NCBI GenBank assembly: GCA_963575745.1
Contig: CAUYUJ010001290.1
Location: 38,835-102,834 of the forward strand
Length of the DNA: 64,000 bases
DNA from: Prorocentrum cordatum
Taxonomy: Eukaryota; Sar; Dinophyceae; Prorocentrales; Prorocentraceae
Reading direction: 5' to 3'
Numbering within the stretch: the stretch's first letter is position 1; the number at the start of each line of letters is the position of its first letter. A model generated the notes under the pieces. The model was not told the origin of the DNA, ran no database searches, and worked only from the letters and a program-made list of their open reading frames with translations. A program made the position numbers and the translations under genes. This document shows, piece after piece, positions 20,812 to 34,280 of the stretch.

Positions 20812-21820
20812 ATGATTCAGGCAAGCAGTGAGGAGGAGGAGCAGTTCGGGGAATTTGATTTCGGCAATCTTATGAAGCAGCAGTTTGCTATAATGAAGGC
20901 TATGCTAGCTAAACAGAACACTCAGAAGAAAAGAATTTCACGGACTGAGCAGGATGTGAAACGGATCGACCAGCGTGGTGAGAATAATGAGGCTGACATC
21001 GCAGCTATGCAGCAGCAGATCCGTTCGCTTCAGCAGAAAGGGTCCACCCAGTGATGCAGGATCAGGGTCCACGGATGCTTGGAGTAACTATGCGGGCCCT
21101 GCGGGCTCCTCTGCTACGGCCACTGCTCCCAGGTATGGTAATCGTACGCCAGTTCGCGAATGGAATCGAGCGCGGGAGGATTTCACACCGACCTTCATCC
21201 AACTCACAGGTTGGGCGCGAGGTGGAGCCGGCAATCTCAAGACTCGTTCATCGGATATGCTCTCCTGGGATCATGCTCTGCCTGTCATTCGTAAATGTGT
21301 CCGTGGCACAGGAAAGATGACTGAGGAGCATTTCGACATGAGTAGGATCGAGCGGGAGCACAACAATACACCATATGGTCTTTATCGTGTACGATTCTAT
21401 GTTATAAGTGGCAAGTTGACGAACGATGAAATTTGGGAGATACGCAATTCTTGGGCCGTCGAGCTTGAGAATGACACGCACGACTTGAAGCAAATCACTC
21501 CCATCCTGGCCAACAAGCGTCTCGGCGTATCCTGTGAACCAGCACCCTGGAAGCAGCCACATGTATCTGCCGTGGGTCGTTGTCAAGCTATCTTTTCTAC
21601 TCTCAGGAGTGGCTCCCAGTGGCTGAAGGGTGAGATGGGTCCTCCTGTCAGCTATGTGTGGGGCTACCCTTCGGCCACGACGCCGAAGACGGATGGAGTA
21701 TGCATTGCCGATTTTGATCCTAACTTGGGGTGGAAGGTTGATGCCGAGCTGCTGCGTAAGGTCGATGACAAGTTGGATTGCGAGGCCTTTCTGGCCAAGC
21801 TCAACTTTCGTACCTGGTGA
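20812..21820 (+). pseudogene. Element 2 ORF1 (acidic and coiled-coil N-terminus), frameshifted
   Basis: The first in-frame ATG is at 20,812 (MIQASSEEEEQFGEFDF...). The open frame extends upstream without an ATG, so the true start may lie earlier. An acidic stretch is followed by a clear coiled coil (about 20,880-21,045; ADIAAMQQQIRSLQQ) in one frame, ending at a TGA at 21,052. The rest lies in the +1 frame to the TGA at 21,818-21,820. The shift falls within the few codons after LQQK. The C-terminal domain contains VGRCQAIF, KGEMGPPVSYVW and a GW segment, matching elements 1, 4 and 5. Probably an RNA-binding chaperone-like protein by analogy with other ORF1 proteins, but this cannot be shown here. 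Confidence 0.75.
21818..21820 (+). other. In-frame TGA between ORF1 and ORF2 of element 2
   Basis: ORF1 ends FRTW-stop and the same frame continues RCHGAIVGTYNVRR into the endonuclease, with no ATG before the YNV motif. The RCH-x-x-I residues just after the stop recur in element 4. Confidence 0.85.
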
Positions 21821-24800
21821 AGGTGCCATGGCGCCATCGTGGGCACGTATAACGTGAGGCGCTGTGGCAGCATGAACAGCCACGACTTGCTTGCTCAGAT
21901 CAAGACCTCGAATTCGGAAGTTCTCGCTTTGCAGGAGTGCCAGTTCCTTGGAATAGGTAGGTGCTCTGAGCATGGTTTCACCTTAACTCTTTCTAATGGT
22001 GGGAAGGCGGGGGTTCTCTACAAGAGGGTGTGGAGAGCCTCCATACGTGAATGCATCAGGGGTAATCGTTATGTCATTCTCGTGTTTCAATCGTTGATTG
22101 TTGCCAGCTTGTACTTACCACATGCGCCGAAAAATGGGGATCACAATACCTTATTCACACAAACATTGCAGTCGTTTCGAAAGGGTTTGGATACGCTCCG
22201 AGTTAGGTTTCCCAAGGAAGGGTGGGACTTGTTGATCGGGATGGATGCCAACGTTGAGCTTCTGCCTCGCACGGTCTTTGGAGATGTTGCTTTGACTGGT
22301 TCTGCAGTACAGGGTGAGAGATTAGAAGAAGGGGACAATGCAGGAGGAGGTGGACGTGGAGGTTTCCAGCAGGGTAGGATGAGGATGCAACAATCCATGT
22401 GTGACGAGCTCTGTGAATGTATGTGGCATTATGGTTTGGTTTTCTCGAATTCTTTTGGGGCCCGTCGTGCGACCTGGAAGGCCAAGGAGGAGACGGAGGA
22501 GGAGGACAAGGTTCTTGATTACCTGTGTATTCCGAGCTCCTTGGAAAGGCCTCAGTGGGAGGTGTCGTGGTTAAGGCCAACACTCAGGGGCTCCGTGGAC
22601 CCCAGAAAGACCCGCCTGTCGGACCATGCCCTGCTCACCTTGCTTGCCCCCGAATCGGCCGCTCCGACTCGACGTTGGAGAACGAAGCCACGACAGACGT
22701 TCACTCATTGGTGCTGCGACGAGGCCTCGGAATTGCAAGTTTCGGCTAACCTTGATCGTCGTTTGCACGCTGCAGCTCGTTACCCATCTGGTCTCTGCCC
22801 GGATGAATTGGCTCCTGTTATCTTGGATGCATGTACACAGGACAAGGAGTCATACACCAATGTCGCAAAGAAAATGCATATCCCCAAAAAGACAGATCGT
22901 CATAAGGAACTTGATGATGAAGATCGCCGACTGCGTCGTGAAGGAGGGGAGGAGGAGGAGCTCATCAGGGTTAAGAAGGAGAGAAGGAAGGAGATGCGTG
23001 CACACACTCGTTGTCGACTCGAATACGATCATCGTGACGGGAAGCTCGCTCGGACGGTGGTGGACAAATTGAGTTATGACAATGTGCTCACGGAGGATAG
23101 GGAGTTCTGGGAGAAGGCGCTCTATGCTCACGGGTTCGCCAAGTACCACTGTGCTGCGCAAGGGGTACGTAACGTGGAGTGTATCGAGGAGAGGAGGAGG
23201 AGGAGGAGGTTGCAGGACACGAACACTGTGGACGTCTCCCCCATTTCCATGTCCGTATTGTTACAGGCACGATCACGCTTAAAGTGTGGTAAGGCGGTGG
23301 GTAAGGACGGAGTTGCTCCTTCTATGTTGAAACGTATCACGTGGGTAGGTTTGCGTCATATTCTTCGGTTATTCCAGGACCTGTATCTTCAACGGCATCC
23401 TACTCCTCGGATTTGGTCTGAGTTGCTTGTGGTGTTGATGCCGAATGCTAAGGATAGCACTAAGTTGTCTGATACTCGTGCTCTCGTCTTACTTAGCAGC
23501 CAAAGCAAATGGTATACTTCATGTTTGGTTGAGATTGCTGAAGGTTATCTGAAAAGGGTCCCACAATATCTACATAACTACGGATTTGGCAAGGGAAGGC
23601 GCGCGCACGAGATCACTGCCATGCTTAAGCATGTCACCACACACGCTCTGGAGTGGGGGAAAGATGAGACCCTGCACCTCGCGTCATTAGATGTGCAGAC
23701 TGCCTTTGATAACGTCGCGGTTGAGAAGGCCAGTCGGGCCTTGGATGCCATCCCTGGGTTCCCCAATGACCTTGCGTTGGCGCTGCTCGATCCCAGTATC
23801 CTGGACACAGCGGACTTTACCTTTCAGGACTCCACGGCGACGGGTATTCCCTGGGATGCATGTGTACGTACTGGCAGTGTGGAGGCCCCCTTCCTGTGGA
23901 AGTGTGTGACACTACTGATGTGGGATAGGATTGTACTGAATTGGGAGGAGGAGAAGCTGGGGTACGATTTGGGGGAGGAGGCTGGTGGGAGGTATCTTAC
24001 TCATGCGCTCTGGGCCGATAACATTTTGCTTTTCTCGAAATCAAAGACTGAGCTCACACCTATGGTGGGGGACTTCTCGGCTCAGCTGTATACACACGGT
24101 TTCAGATGGAAAGATTCCTCACTACACTATCTTGCCTTTGGGGAGGACTCTGAAGGCGCCTCGACGGGGAACCTCGTTGTCCAGGTGAACGATCTCGGTA
24201 CCCTGTGTCTTCCGCGATGCTCTGAAATGGAGTGCCTGGGTTGCCTGGTCACGACCAAGACTGACAAACACCATGATGTGGCTTGGAAATTGGCTCGGGG
24301 TTGGAAGCGATTTAATCAGTTCCGCAAGTTTTATACGAATCGTGCTGTACCCTTCCAGAAGAAAATCAAGCATTATGAATCTAGGTTGCGTGGATTTGTA
24401 TTTTTCGGTGTTGAAGGCATGCCAGCGGACCACCACACCTTGAAACAGTTGCACACGTGGGAAGGTAAACTATTGTGTTCTCTGGTACGCCGCCCGAAAC
24501 CTGCCGACATGGATTGGAGTATATACTTATGCAACTTGTACAATCGTGGGCGGCGCATGCTCCTGGAATTGGGACGGCCGTCTCTTGTGCAGCTATTCTT
24601 GTTTCGTCAGTGGCAGTGGGCTCAGGACTGTACGTTTGCTGTGAGACGCCTGAACCCAACGCCCGCACATATTCCTCCAGGTACTTTTGATTCTTCAGGC
24701 AAGCCTGGCCCCAACGTCTTTGCTGCGTGTGAGCCACCGCCGGCCAAGAGACAACGTCAGGATGAACCCATGTATGTGCTACCAAGTATTGTGTGCTCGG

Positions 24801-25643
24801 CATCAATGGGATGTCATCCTGACGTGTGTGAGACGATGCATGCTGTTGATTTCTTTGAGCTCCCTGGTTCTCAGACACAATTACCCGCGCATCGGCGCAA
24901 TCTGATTTCCCAGATGCATAGAGAATTTCTGAAGCGGGCACTGGATGTTACTAACATGGAGGAGGCGTGGGGGTGCTGTTATTTCAAACATGCACAACCT
25001 GCGGGATATGCTAGGGAGGAGGAGGAGAGGGAGAAGACGGAGGAGCAGCAAAGGAAGGAGGACGAGAAGATGGAGAAACGACTTGCGTACATTAATGAAC
25101 ATGCATCGGAGTGGAATGCGGAGCCTCGGGACTCGATACCGATGGAATTGATTGGTCTCCACAGGGGTTTATTTGATTAACGGTCTCTGGGCAACGTCCA
25201 ATATTATATACAAGCACATTCTTGGCGACATTCAAAACAGGCTGGAGCATATCTCTGTGTTGTATGGTATGAGGCCTCCGTGTTGGGGCCACAATATGTT
25301 CAAGTGGATCTATCGAGAAGGAAACGAAAGAGCTGACAGGCTGACATGGTTGGCCAGAACCAAAAATAGTTACGTTACGTTCCATACCTCACTTACTGAA
25401 CATGCGAGTAAAACAAAACTAGACGGCCTCCGTGGATTCTTCGACGGAGGTCGCTCTGTGGAGGGATGTGCTGCAGGATGGTGTATAGATTTGTGTGTAC
25501 ACGGGACGTGGCAGTTGGTGGCGGAGGGAGCTTTCTCGCTTGATGCCTCTGCTTCTGTCATGTTTTGTGAGATGATTGCAGCAAAACGGCTCTGTGTGGC
25601 CGTGGAGCACATTTTGGGTTGCATCTTTCATCCAAGCAGCTGA
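21821..25643 (+). pseudogene. Element 2 ORF2: endonuclease, RT and permuted RNase H, one frameshift
   Basis: Open for about 1,113 codons to a stop at 25,178-25,180, then continues in another frame to 25,643. Endonuclease motifs are YNV, LQECQF, LYLP, MDANVEL, VLDYL and SDHAL, all consensus. RT: GKAVGKDGV, LDVQTAFDN, RTGSVEAPFLW, WADN. A highly charged linker (EEEREKTEEQQRKEDEKMEKR) precedes the RNase H. The frameshift lies at about 25,155-25,165 in ELIG..., exactly where the other copies have GDS, so the catalytic Asp is lost. Beyond it the frame resumes with YREGNERADRLTW, then RGFFDGGRSVEG and CEMIAAKRL. The sequence 'attggtctccacagg' looks like a small deletion in ggt-gay-tcc. This copy could not make active RNase H. 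Confidence 0.85.
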
Positions 25644-25859
25644 CTCATTTCATCTTGCTTGGAGCTCTCCAACACCTTTACAATTTCACATGTTGTGCTG
25701 CATCCTTTTCCTTGTTCCTGCATCCTATTCCGTTGCCTATGCCTCAGTGGCTCGGCAGTGTGATGATAAGAGATGCCCTCTCTAGCTACCCTGTGCTCCG
25801 TTTGGGAGTCTTAGGGCTCAGCTGTCACAGCTGTCCGCGCCCTGAATCAAACTCAAAAA

Positions 25860-28319
25860 CCTGGTTGACGGTTTACCGCCGGCTCCCAGTCGATGATCTA
25901 AAGGAATTCTGGTGCGGGGTGGAGCTAGTACCTCGTAGAGCTCTTCGGCATCGATGAGCTAGAGGAATTCTGGCGCGGGGTGGAGCTAGTGCCTCGTAGA
26001 GCTCTTCGTCATTGATGAGCTAGAGGAATTCCGGCGCGGGGTGGAGCTTGTACGTCGTAGAGCTCTTCGGCATCGATGATGCTAGAGGAATTCCGGCGCG
26101 GGGTAAAAGCTCCCTGCTTCGATCCTGAGCACTGTTACGCGTGCAAGGAAGGTTTTTTGACGCCGAGGATTGGCATATAAGTTTTGTTTTCAGAGCAGCT
26201 CAGCTCTCTAGAGCCAGTTTTAGTGTTAGTTCACTTCCGGGAACCGTCTTTATGTTGACACCGAAAAATGTCAATTTCACGTTTTCTAGAAATACTCCGA
26301 GAAGCTCCCTCTTTCGATCCTGAGCACTGTTACGCGTTCAAGGAGCTCTACGGGGTTCCCGGCGGTGACCCGACGGTTCACCGCCGCGCCAGTTCGAATG
26401 CGCTGGAGAGCTAGTTGGCAAGCAAAATCTCGACGGACTTTTTGCTGACTTTTGCTCGGTTGAACATTCTCTTTTCGAAATTGAACAATTCGTTTGAGCT
26501 CCCGGAGGTCTGAACTCGGTCTGCTACTCGAGCTAGGCCCGCGAAACTATTTGTAGTATTCGAGTCATCTTGACAGATGCTCTCGGTTTTCTGAACTCAA
26601 CTCGAGCAGTAGGACAGCTACAGAGCTGATACTTACAGAAACCCATCCAAAATAATCAGGCGCGTTCATCCGTTGCATCTAGAGGTCTGAACTCGGTCTG
26701 CTACTCGAGCTAGGTCCGCGAAGCTGTTCGTATTATTCGAGTCAGCTTGACAGGTGCTGTCGGTTTTCTTCTGTACTTAACTCGAGCTGTAGGACAGCTA
26801 CAGAGCTGGTACTTACAGAAACACCCATGCAAAATCATCAGGCGCGTTCATCTGTTGCATCTAGAGGTCCGCGAACCTATTCGTATTATTCGAGTCATCT
26901 AGACAGGTGCTCTCGGTTTTCTGAACTCAACTCGAGCTGTAGGACAGCTACAGAGCTGATGCTTACAGAAACCCATCCGAAATCACCAGACGCGTTCATC
27001 AGTTGCATCTAGAGGTCTGAACTCGGTCTGCTACTCGAGCTAGGTCCGCGAACCTGTTCGTATTATTCGAGTCATCTTGATAGATGTTGTCGGTTTTCTG
27101 TACTTAACTCGAAATGTAGGAGAGCTACACGCACATCAATCGATTCAGCATTATCAGGCGCGTGCGTCTGTTGCATCTAGAGTGGAGCTAGGACCTCGTA
27201 GAGCTTTTCGGCATCGATGAGCTAGAGGAATTCGGGCGCGGGGTGCAGCTAGATGGCCAAGCCGGCCCCGACGGAAAATGTGTGAACTTTAGGTCTTGAA
27301 CATTCGTTTCAAGAACGGTATTTTTCGCACCTGTAGTGGGTTATGTCGCTCCGCCAGTGAAATTCTCAGGTGCTGCAGTATTACTATCAAAACACTTGGC
27401 GGAACCAACTTTGAATGAACACCCAGCACATATTTTTTCGGGTTTTCCCAGCTAACGCTTGATGGAGCTCCTCCCATATCACCCGAGCAGCGCCCCGCGA
27501 GAAAGGAGCTCTACGAGGCTCCCGGCGGTAACCTGGTTGACGGTTTACCGCCGGCGACAAAGTGGTAACTTTTGGTCGGTTTTGCTATTATTTGAAAGAT
27601 ATTTGAATTCACTTCGAGAAAGCAGATTTTCACGTCGAGCATTGGCATATAAACTTTGTTCCCAGAGCAGCTCAGCTCTCTAGATCCAGTTTCAGTATCA
27701 GTTCACTTCCAGGAACTGACTTCATGTTTACACAAAAAATGTCAATTTGACGTTTTTCTAGGAATGCTCCGAGAAGCTCCCTGCTTCGATCCTGAGCACT
27801 GTTACGCGTGCAAGGAGCTCTACGAAGTTCCCGGCGGTGACCAGGTTGACGGTTCACCGCAGGCGGCAGCTCTACGGGAACGTATTGGAACGGGCGCTCC
27901 GGGACACGCTGCAGAACCCGGGAAGTCACAGAAGGGAGCGTGGAGCGGTGAGCGTGGGAGTGCGGCGACGCACGCGCACCCGCCGGCTTTTCTTCTGACA
28001 ACCCTATCTAGCCCAGGAGGCTATCCGGGAACCTCGTAGAGCTCTTCGGCATCGATGAGCTAGAGGAATTCTGGCGCGGGCTGAAGCTGTAACTCGTAGA
28101 GCTTCCCTTAGCTAGTGGCTGGAAGCTTGAGAGTAATACCTCGTGGAGCTCTTCGACAAGATCAGCTAAGAGGCGCAGGGTGGAGCTAGTTGGCGAACCC
28201 GACCTTCTGAGACAATGTGATAACTTGGGATAGGTTTTTCTATCTATGTGCAAAATTCGAAAATTCGTTATCGTAGAGCTTCCCTTAGCTAGTTGCTGGA
28301 AGCTCAAGAGTAATTCCGG
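25860..28319. repeat. Repeat mosaic: A-module run, D modules, E array
   Basis: No gene is seen. The 3' half of the target hairpin (25,860-25,891) is followed by four head-to-tail A modules (about 25,905-26,105). After that come D-type pieces, a hairpin at 26,359-26,386, a G head (26,395-26,500), and four E units to about 27,190. Then an A module, a D module with a hairpin (27,522-27,554), another with a hairpin (27,831-27,863), an F fragment (27,890-28,020), and A pieces to 28,319. Reading frames here follow the repeat units. Confidence 0.75.
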
Positions 28320-29223
28320 GGCGCTGGAGAGCTAGTTGGCAAGAAAAGTCTCGACGGACTTTTTTCTGACTTTTGCTCGGTTGAAAATTTTGTTCTCGAA
28401 ATTCAGCAATTCGTTAGAGATCTAATACTTTTTCCCATGATATTCGATCTTATTTCCGCTCGCCGTCTTAATCTCAGCTCGATCGGGTACCTATTACTGC
28501 CAAAAAGCGTTGCGGCGGGATCGGCTGTTTCGAGTCATCTTGACAGGCGTTGTCGGTTTCTTGTACTTAACTCGAGCTGTAGGACAGCTACAGCCTACAG
28601 GTGATACTTACAGAAACCCTCTTAGAATCATCAGGCGCGTTCGTCTGTTGCACCCGGAGGTCTGAACTCGGTCTGCTACTCGAGCTAGGCCCGCGAAACT
28701 ATTTGTAGTATTCGAGTCATCTTGACAGATGCTCTCGGTTTTCTGAACTCAACTCGAGCTGTAGGACAGCTACAGAGCTGATACTTACAGAAACCCATCC
28801 AAAATAATCAGGCGCGTTCATCCGTTGCATCTAGAGGTCTGAACTCGGTCTGCTACTCGAGCTAGCGCCGCGAACCTATTCGTATTATTCGAGTCATCTT
28901 GACAGGTGCTGTCGGTTTTCTGGACTTAACTCGAGCTGTAGGACAGCTACAGAGCTGATGCTTAAAGACACCCATTCTAAATCATCAGACGCGTTCATCT
29001 GCTGCATCTAGAGGTCTGAACTCGGTCCTGCTACTCGAGCCAGGTCCGCGAACCTATTCGTATTATTCGAGTCATCTTGACAGATGCTGTCGGTTTTCTG
29101 TACTTAACTCGACATGTAGGAGAGCTACAGAGCTGATGCGCACCTCAATCGATTGAGCATCATCAGGCGCGTGCGTCTGCAGCATCTAGAGCTCTGAATC
29201 CTCGCACAATTATTTGTATTCGA

Positions 29224-29254
<31 letters not shown>

Positions 29255-29787
29255 GAAATGATGGTGACTTTCTTCCGCACATGAATCAGAAGAAAATTAT
29301 GAGGCGCGCTAGTCGAAGTGTCTAGACGCTTGGCTTGGGTCTGTAATGAGCGCAAACGCCAAACAATTTGTGATGGAATTCGTTTCCTGGGCTGAACTCG
29401 AGATGCAGATGAGCTGGAGAGCTCTGAGGCATTGGAATGGGGAGATAATCGTCATGCGCGCTATTTGAAAGTATCTAGACACCCGCGCTCAGTCTGCTAG
29501 TGGCGCTAGGGCTGAACACCGATTCGTACTCTGCTACTTCTTGGAAGCGATTATGTTATTCTTGGTTTTACTTGTGCTGCAGATGAGCTACAGAGCTGAT
29601 TAGCACAGCAATGGGAAGGGAATCATCAGGGGCAATAGTGAAATATATCTAGAAGCCTAAGATCAGTCTGCTATCAGCGCTGAGGCTGAACAAATATTCG
29701 TTCTCTGCCAATTCTTTGGACATAATATATGGCAAGGAAGCTCTACGAGTCTCCCGGCGGTAAGAAAGGTTGACGGTTTACCGCCGG
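28320..29787. repeat. G composite repeat, copy 1
   Basis: About 1.47 kb. It starts ctggagagctagttggcaagaa, continues through gatattcgatcttatttccg and four E units (28,530-29,210), then a poly-T run (29,227-29,254), then a ~480-base segment with gtatctagacacccgcgctc, and ends in an H hairpin at 29,754-29,787. The order is the same in the copies at 30,478, 32,710 and 37,100. Confidence 0.8.
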
Positions 29788-30477
29788 CGCGCATTTGAAA
29801 ATTCGTTTCAAGAACCGGTATTTTTCTCACGTGTAGTGGGTTATGCCGCGTCTGCCAGTCCAATTTTCAGGTCCGTAGCTGCAGTCTTACTATCAAAAGA
29901 TTTGCAGGAACCGATTTTGGAAAATACGCTAAAAATGCTAATTTTCGGAGTTCCTCAAATCACCTTGAGAAAGCCTCTCCCATATGTTCCAAGCAGCGAC
30001 GCGCGAAAAAAGAGCTCTACGAGGCTTCCGGCGGTTACCTGGTTGACGGTTTACCGCCGGATCCCAGTACCTCGTAGAGCTCTTCGGCAAGATCAGCGAA
30101 GAGGAATTCGGGCGCAGGGTGGAGCTAGTTGGCGGACCCAACCTTAAGAGACAATGTGATAACTTGGTGTCGGTTTTTCAATCTTTGTGCAAAATTTGAA
30201 AATTCATTTTAAGAACCGGTATTTTTCTCACGTGTGGCTGGTTATGCCGCGTCTGCCGGTCCAATTCTCAGGTCCATAGCTGCAGTATTACTATCAAAAC
30301 ACTTGCAGGAATCGATTTTGGAAGACACACTGAAAATGCTAATTTTGTGAGTTTCTCAGATCACCTTGAGAAAGCTTGTCCCATGTGTTTCAGGCAGCGA
30401 CGCGCGAGAAAAGAGATCTACGAGGCTCCCGGCGGCTACCTGGTTGACGGTTTACCGCCGGATCCCAGTTCCGGGGC
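29788..30477. repeat. Two D modules with hairpins
   Basis: Hairpins lie at 30,028-30,060 and 30,429-30,461, each closing a D module; an A-like piece (cctcgtagagctcttcggcaag) lies between them at 30,067-30,130. No gene is seen. Confidence 0.75.
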
Positions 30478-31823
30478 GCTGGAGAGCTAGTTGGCAAGAA
30501 AAATCTCGACGGACTTTTTCTGACTTTTGCTCGGTTGAAAATTTTGTTCTGAAAATTCAACAAGTCGTTTGGGCTCTAGTATTTTTTCCCATGATATTCG
30601 ATCTTATTTCCGCTCGCCGTCTTGATCTCAGCTCGATCGGGTACTTTTTACTTCCAAAAAGCACTCCGGCGGGATCGGCTGTTTCGAGTCATCTTGACAG
30701 GCGTTGTCGTTTTTTGTCCTTAACTCGAGATTTAGGAAAGCTACAGAGCTGGTACTTACAGAAACCGATCCAGAATCATCATACCCGTTCGTCTGTTGCA
30801 TCCAGAGGTCTGAACTCGGTCTGCTACTCGAGCTAGGTTCGCAAAACTATTCGTATTCTTCGAGTCATCTTGACAGGTGCTGTCGTTTTTCTGTACTTAA
30901 CTCGAGCTCTAGGACAGCTACAGGGCTGGTACTTACAGCCACCGATTCAGAATCATCAGGCGCGTTCGTCTGTTGCATCGAGGGGTCTGAACTCGGTCTG
31001 CTACTCGCACTAGGTCCGCGAAACTATTCGTATTCTTCGAGTTCTCTTAACAGGCGCTGTCGGTGTTCTGTACTTAACTCGAGCTCTAGCGTAGCTACAG
31101 AGGTTCTACGCACACGCAATCGATTTATAATCATCAGGCGCGTTCGTCTGGAGCATCTAGAGCTCTGAACTCAGTCTGCTACTCGAGCTAGGTTCGCACA
31201 ACTATTTGTATTCGACCGACTTTTTTCGAAATGATGGTGATTTTCTTCGCTTAACTCGAGCTGCAGATGAACTTGAGAGCTCTTCCGCACATAAATCAAC
31301 AGAAAATCATGAGGCGCGCTAGTCTGGAGTTTCTAGGCGCTTGGCTTGGGTCTGTTATCAGCGCAGACGCCAAACAACTAGTCATACTCTGTTTTTTTTT
31401 TCTGGTGAGGGAATTCGTTTTCTGGACTGAACTCGAGGTGCAGATGAGCTTGAGAGCTCTGAGGCATTGCAATGGGAAGAGGATCATCATGCGCGCTATT
31501 CGAAAGTATCTAGACACCCGCGCTGAGTTTGCTATTAGCGCTAGGGATCAACACCGATTCGTGCTCGTCTACTTTCTTGGAAATGGTACTGTTTCCCTTG
31601 GATTTACTCGTGCTGCAGATGAGCTACAAAGCTGTTCAGCACAGCAATGGGAAGGGAATCATCAGGGGCAATAGTGCGTTGTATCTAGACGTCTGAGATC
31701 AGTCTGCTATCAGCCCTCGGGCTGAAAAAATATTCGTTCTCTGCTAATTCTTTGGACATAATATATGGCAAGGAAGCTCTACGAGTCTCCCGGCGGTAAG
31801 AAAGGTTGACGGTTTACCGCCGG
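30478..31823. repeat. G composite repeat, copy 2
   Basis: Same order as the copy at 28,320: head, E units (30,690-31,215), distal segment with gtatctagacacccgcgctg, terminal hairpin at 31,789-31,823. The E units are spaced about 176 bases apart (gaactcggtctgctactcg at about 30,813 and 30,989). Confidence 0.8.
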
Positions 31824-32709
31824 CGCCCAGTGCCTCGTAGAGTTCTTCGGCATCGATGAGCTAGAGGAATTCTGGCGCGGGGTGCAGCTAGTTGACCCAC
31901 CCGGGGCGGACAATGTGGGAACTTTGGTTCGGTTGGGCGAACATTTTGGAAGAACCGGTATTTTTCGCACCTGTAGTCGGTTATGCCGCGCCCGCCAGTG
32001 AAATTGTCAGGTCCGTAGCTGCAGTATTACTATCAAAACACTTGAAGCAATCACCTTTCGGTAAACCGTAAAAAACGTATCTTTTCAAGTTTTTCAGCTC
32101 CCGCGAAGAAAGCTTCCCCCATGTATCCCGAGCAGCGCCGTACAGACAAGAGCTCTACGAGGCTCCCGGCGGTGACCTGGTTGACGGTTTACCGCCGGCT
32201 CCCAGTTGGTCGACCCGAGCAGAAGGGACAATGTGACAACTTAACTCGTAGAGATTCCCTTAGCTAGTTGCTGGAAGCTTGAGAGTAATTCCAGGGCGCT
32301 GGAGGGCTAGTACCTCGTAGTGCTCTTCGACATCGATGAGCTAGAGGAATTCCGGCGCGGGGTGCAGCTAGTTGACCCACCCGGCCCGGGCGGACAATGT
32401 GGGAACTTTGGGTCGTTTGGGCGAACATTGTGGAATATTTAAACATTCATTTTAAGAACCGCTATTTTTCGCACCTGTAGTGGGTTATGCCGCGTCCGCC
32501 CGTGAAATTTTTAGCCCCGTAGCTGCAGTATTACTATCCAAACACTTGAAGCAACCGATTTTGGTGAAAACTAAAACACGTATTTTTTAAAGTTTTTTCA
32601 GCTCACGCGTAAGAAAGCTTCCTTCATGTATTCCGAGCAGCGCCGTGCAGACAAGAGCTCTACGAGGCTCCCGGCGGTAACCTGGTTGACGGCTTGCCGC
32701 CGGCTCCCA
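31824..32709. repeat. A and D modules with hairpins
   Basis: A module at about 31,831, D module, hairpin 32,166-32,198, A pieces near 32,310, D module, hairpin 32,671-32,703. No gene is seen. Confidence 0.75.
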
Positions 32710-34280
32710 GTTGGCAAGACAAATCTCGACGGACCTTTCGGTGACTTTTGCTCGGTTGAAAATTATGTTCTCGGAATTCATCAATTTATTTGAGCTCTAG
32801 TATTTCTTCCCACCATATTCGATCTTATTCCCGCTCGCCGTCTTAATCTCAGCTCGATCGGGTATCTTTTACTGCCAAAAAGCGTCGCGGCGGGATCGGC
32901 CGTTTTGAGTTATCTTGACACACGTTAACGGTTTTCTGTACTTAACTCGAGTTTTAAGAGAGCTACAGAGCTGGTGCTTACAGAGACTGATTCAGAATTA
33001 TCAGGCGCGTTCGTCTGTCGCATCGAGAGGTCTGAACTCGGTCTGCTACTCGAGCTAGGTCCGCGAAACTATTCGTATTCTTCGAGTCATCCTGACAGGT
33101 TCTGTTGGTTATCTGTACTTCAATCGGGCTGTAGAAGAGCTACAGAGCTGGTGCGCACCTGAATCCGTTCGGAGTGATGAGGCGCGTTCGTCTGTTGCAT
33201 CGAGAGGTCTGAACTCGGTCTGCTACTCGAGCTAGGTCCGCGAAGCTATTCGTACTCTTTGAGTTCCCTGAACAGACGTTATCGGTATTCTGTGCGTAAC
33301 TCGAGCTGTAGGAGAGCTACAGAGCTTGTGCGCACACGAATCGATTCTGAATAATCAGGCGCGTTCGTCTGATGCATCGAGAGGTCTGAACTCGGTCTGC
33401 TACTCGAGTTAGGTCCGCAAAACTTTGTGTATTCGACCGAATTTTTTTCGAAATGATGATGGATTTCTTCACTTAGCTCGAGCTGCAGATGAGCTTGGGA
33501 GCTCTGCCGCCCAGAATTCAGAGTAAAATCGTGACGCGCGTTAGTCTGAAGTATCTAGACGCTTGGCTTGCGTCTGTTATGGGCGCAGACGCCGAATAAC
33601 TAGTCATACTCTGTTATTTTTATTGCGATGGAATTGGTTTCCTGGGCTGAACTCGAGGCGCAGATGAGCTTGAGAGGTCGGAGGCATTGGAGTGGGAAGA
33701 ACAGCATCATGGGCGCTATTTGAAAGTATCTAGACACCCGCGCTCAGTCTGCTATTAGCGCTAGGGCTGAACTCCGATTCGTACTCTGCTACTTGCTTGG
33801 AAATTGTATTGTTTTTCTTGGCTTTACTTGTGCTGCAGATGAGCTACAGAGCTGTTGAGCACAGCAATGGGGAAGGAATCATAAGTGGCAATCGTGAAGT
33901 GTAAGGCTGAGATCAGTCTGCTATCAGCGATCGGGCTGAAAATACATTCGTTCTCTGCCAATTCTTTGGGCATGATATATGGCAAGAAAGTTGACGGCTT
34001 ACCGCCGGCGCCCAGTTTGGTCCGTTTTGCGACGATTTGAAAGATATTTGACAATTCATGTTGAGAAACCAGATTTTTCGCACCTGTGGGCGACTATGAG
34101 GGCCTCTGCGTCGAAACATGAGTTCCGTAGGTGCACTTTCACAATCAAAACACTTGGCGGAACCAACTTCATGTCGACATGCAGAGAACTTTTTTTTTTT
34201 TTTTTTTTTTTTTTGAGCAGTGCTCCGAGAAGCTCTCTCTTTCGATTCTAAGCATTCTTACGCGTGCAAGAAGCTCTACG
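32710..34280. repeat. G composite repeat, copy 3, plus a D module cut by element 3
   Basis: G copy with E units at about 32,910-33,430 and a distal segment ending in a half hairpin at 33,985-34,008. A second-subtype D module follows, with a 22-base T run (34,190-34,214), up to 'gcaagaagctctacg' at 34,280. There the expected hairpin is replaced by element 3. Confidence 0.75.

Larger units (their letters stand above)
20392..25859 (+). mobile_element. Element 2: nearly complete non-LTR retrotransposon with tandem relict spliced leaders
   Basis: Order: relict leaders, about 380 bases of 5' UTR, ORF1 (one frameshift), in-frame TGA, ORF2 (one frameshift near its end), and a 3' UTR of about 215 bases ending 'caaactcaaaaa'. 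The 5' flank is the end of a D module cut at 'aagctacgaa', and the 3' flank is cctggttgacggtttaccgccgg, the second half of an H hairpin. It belongs to the same family as the fragment at 11,307-12,121, with which it shares the whole 3' UTR. Confidence 0.9.
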
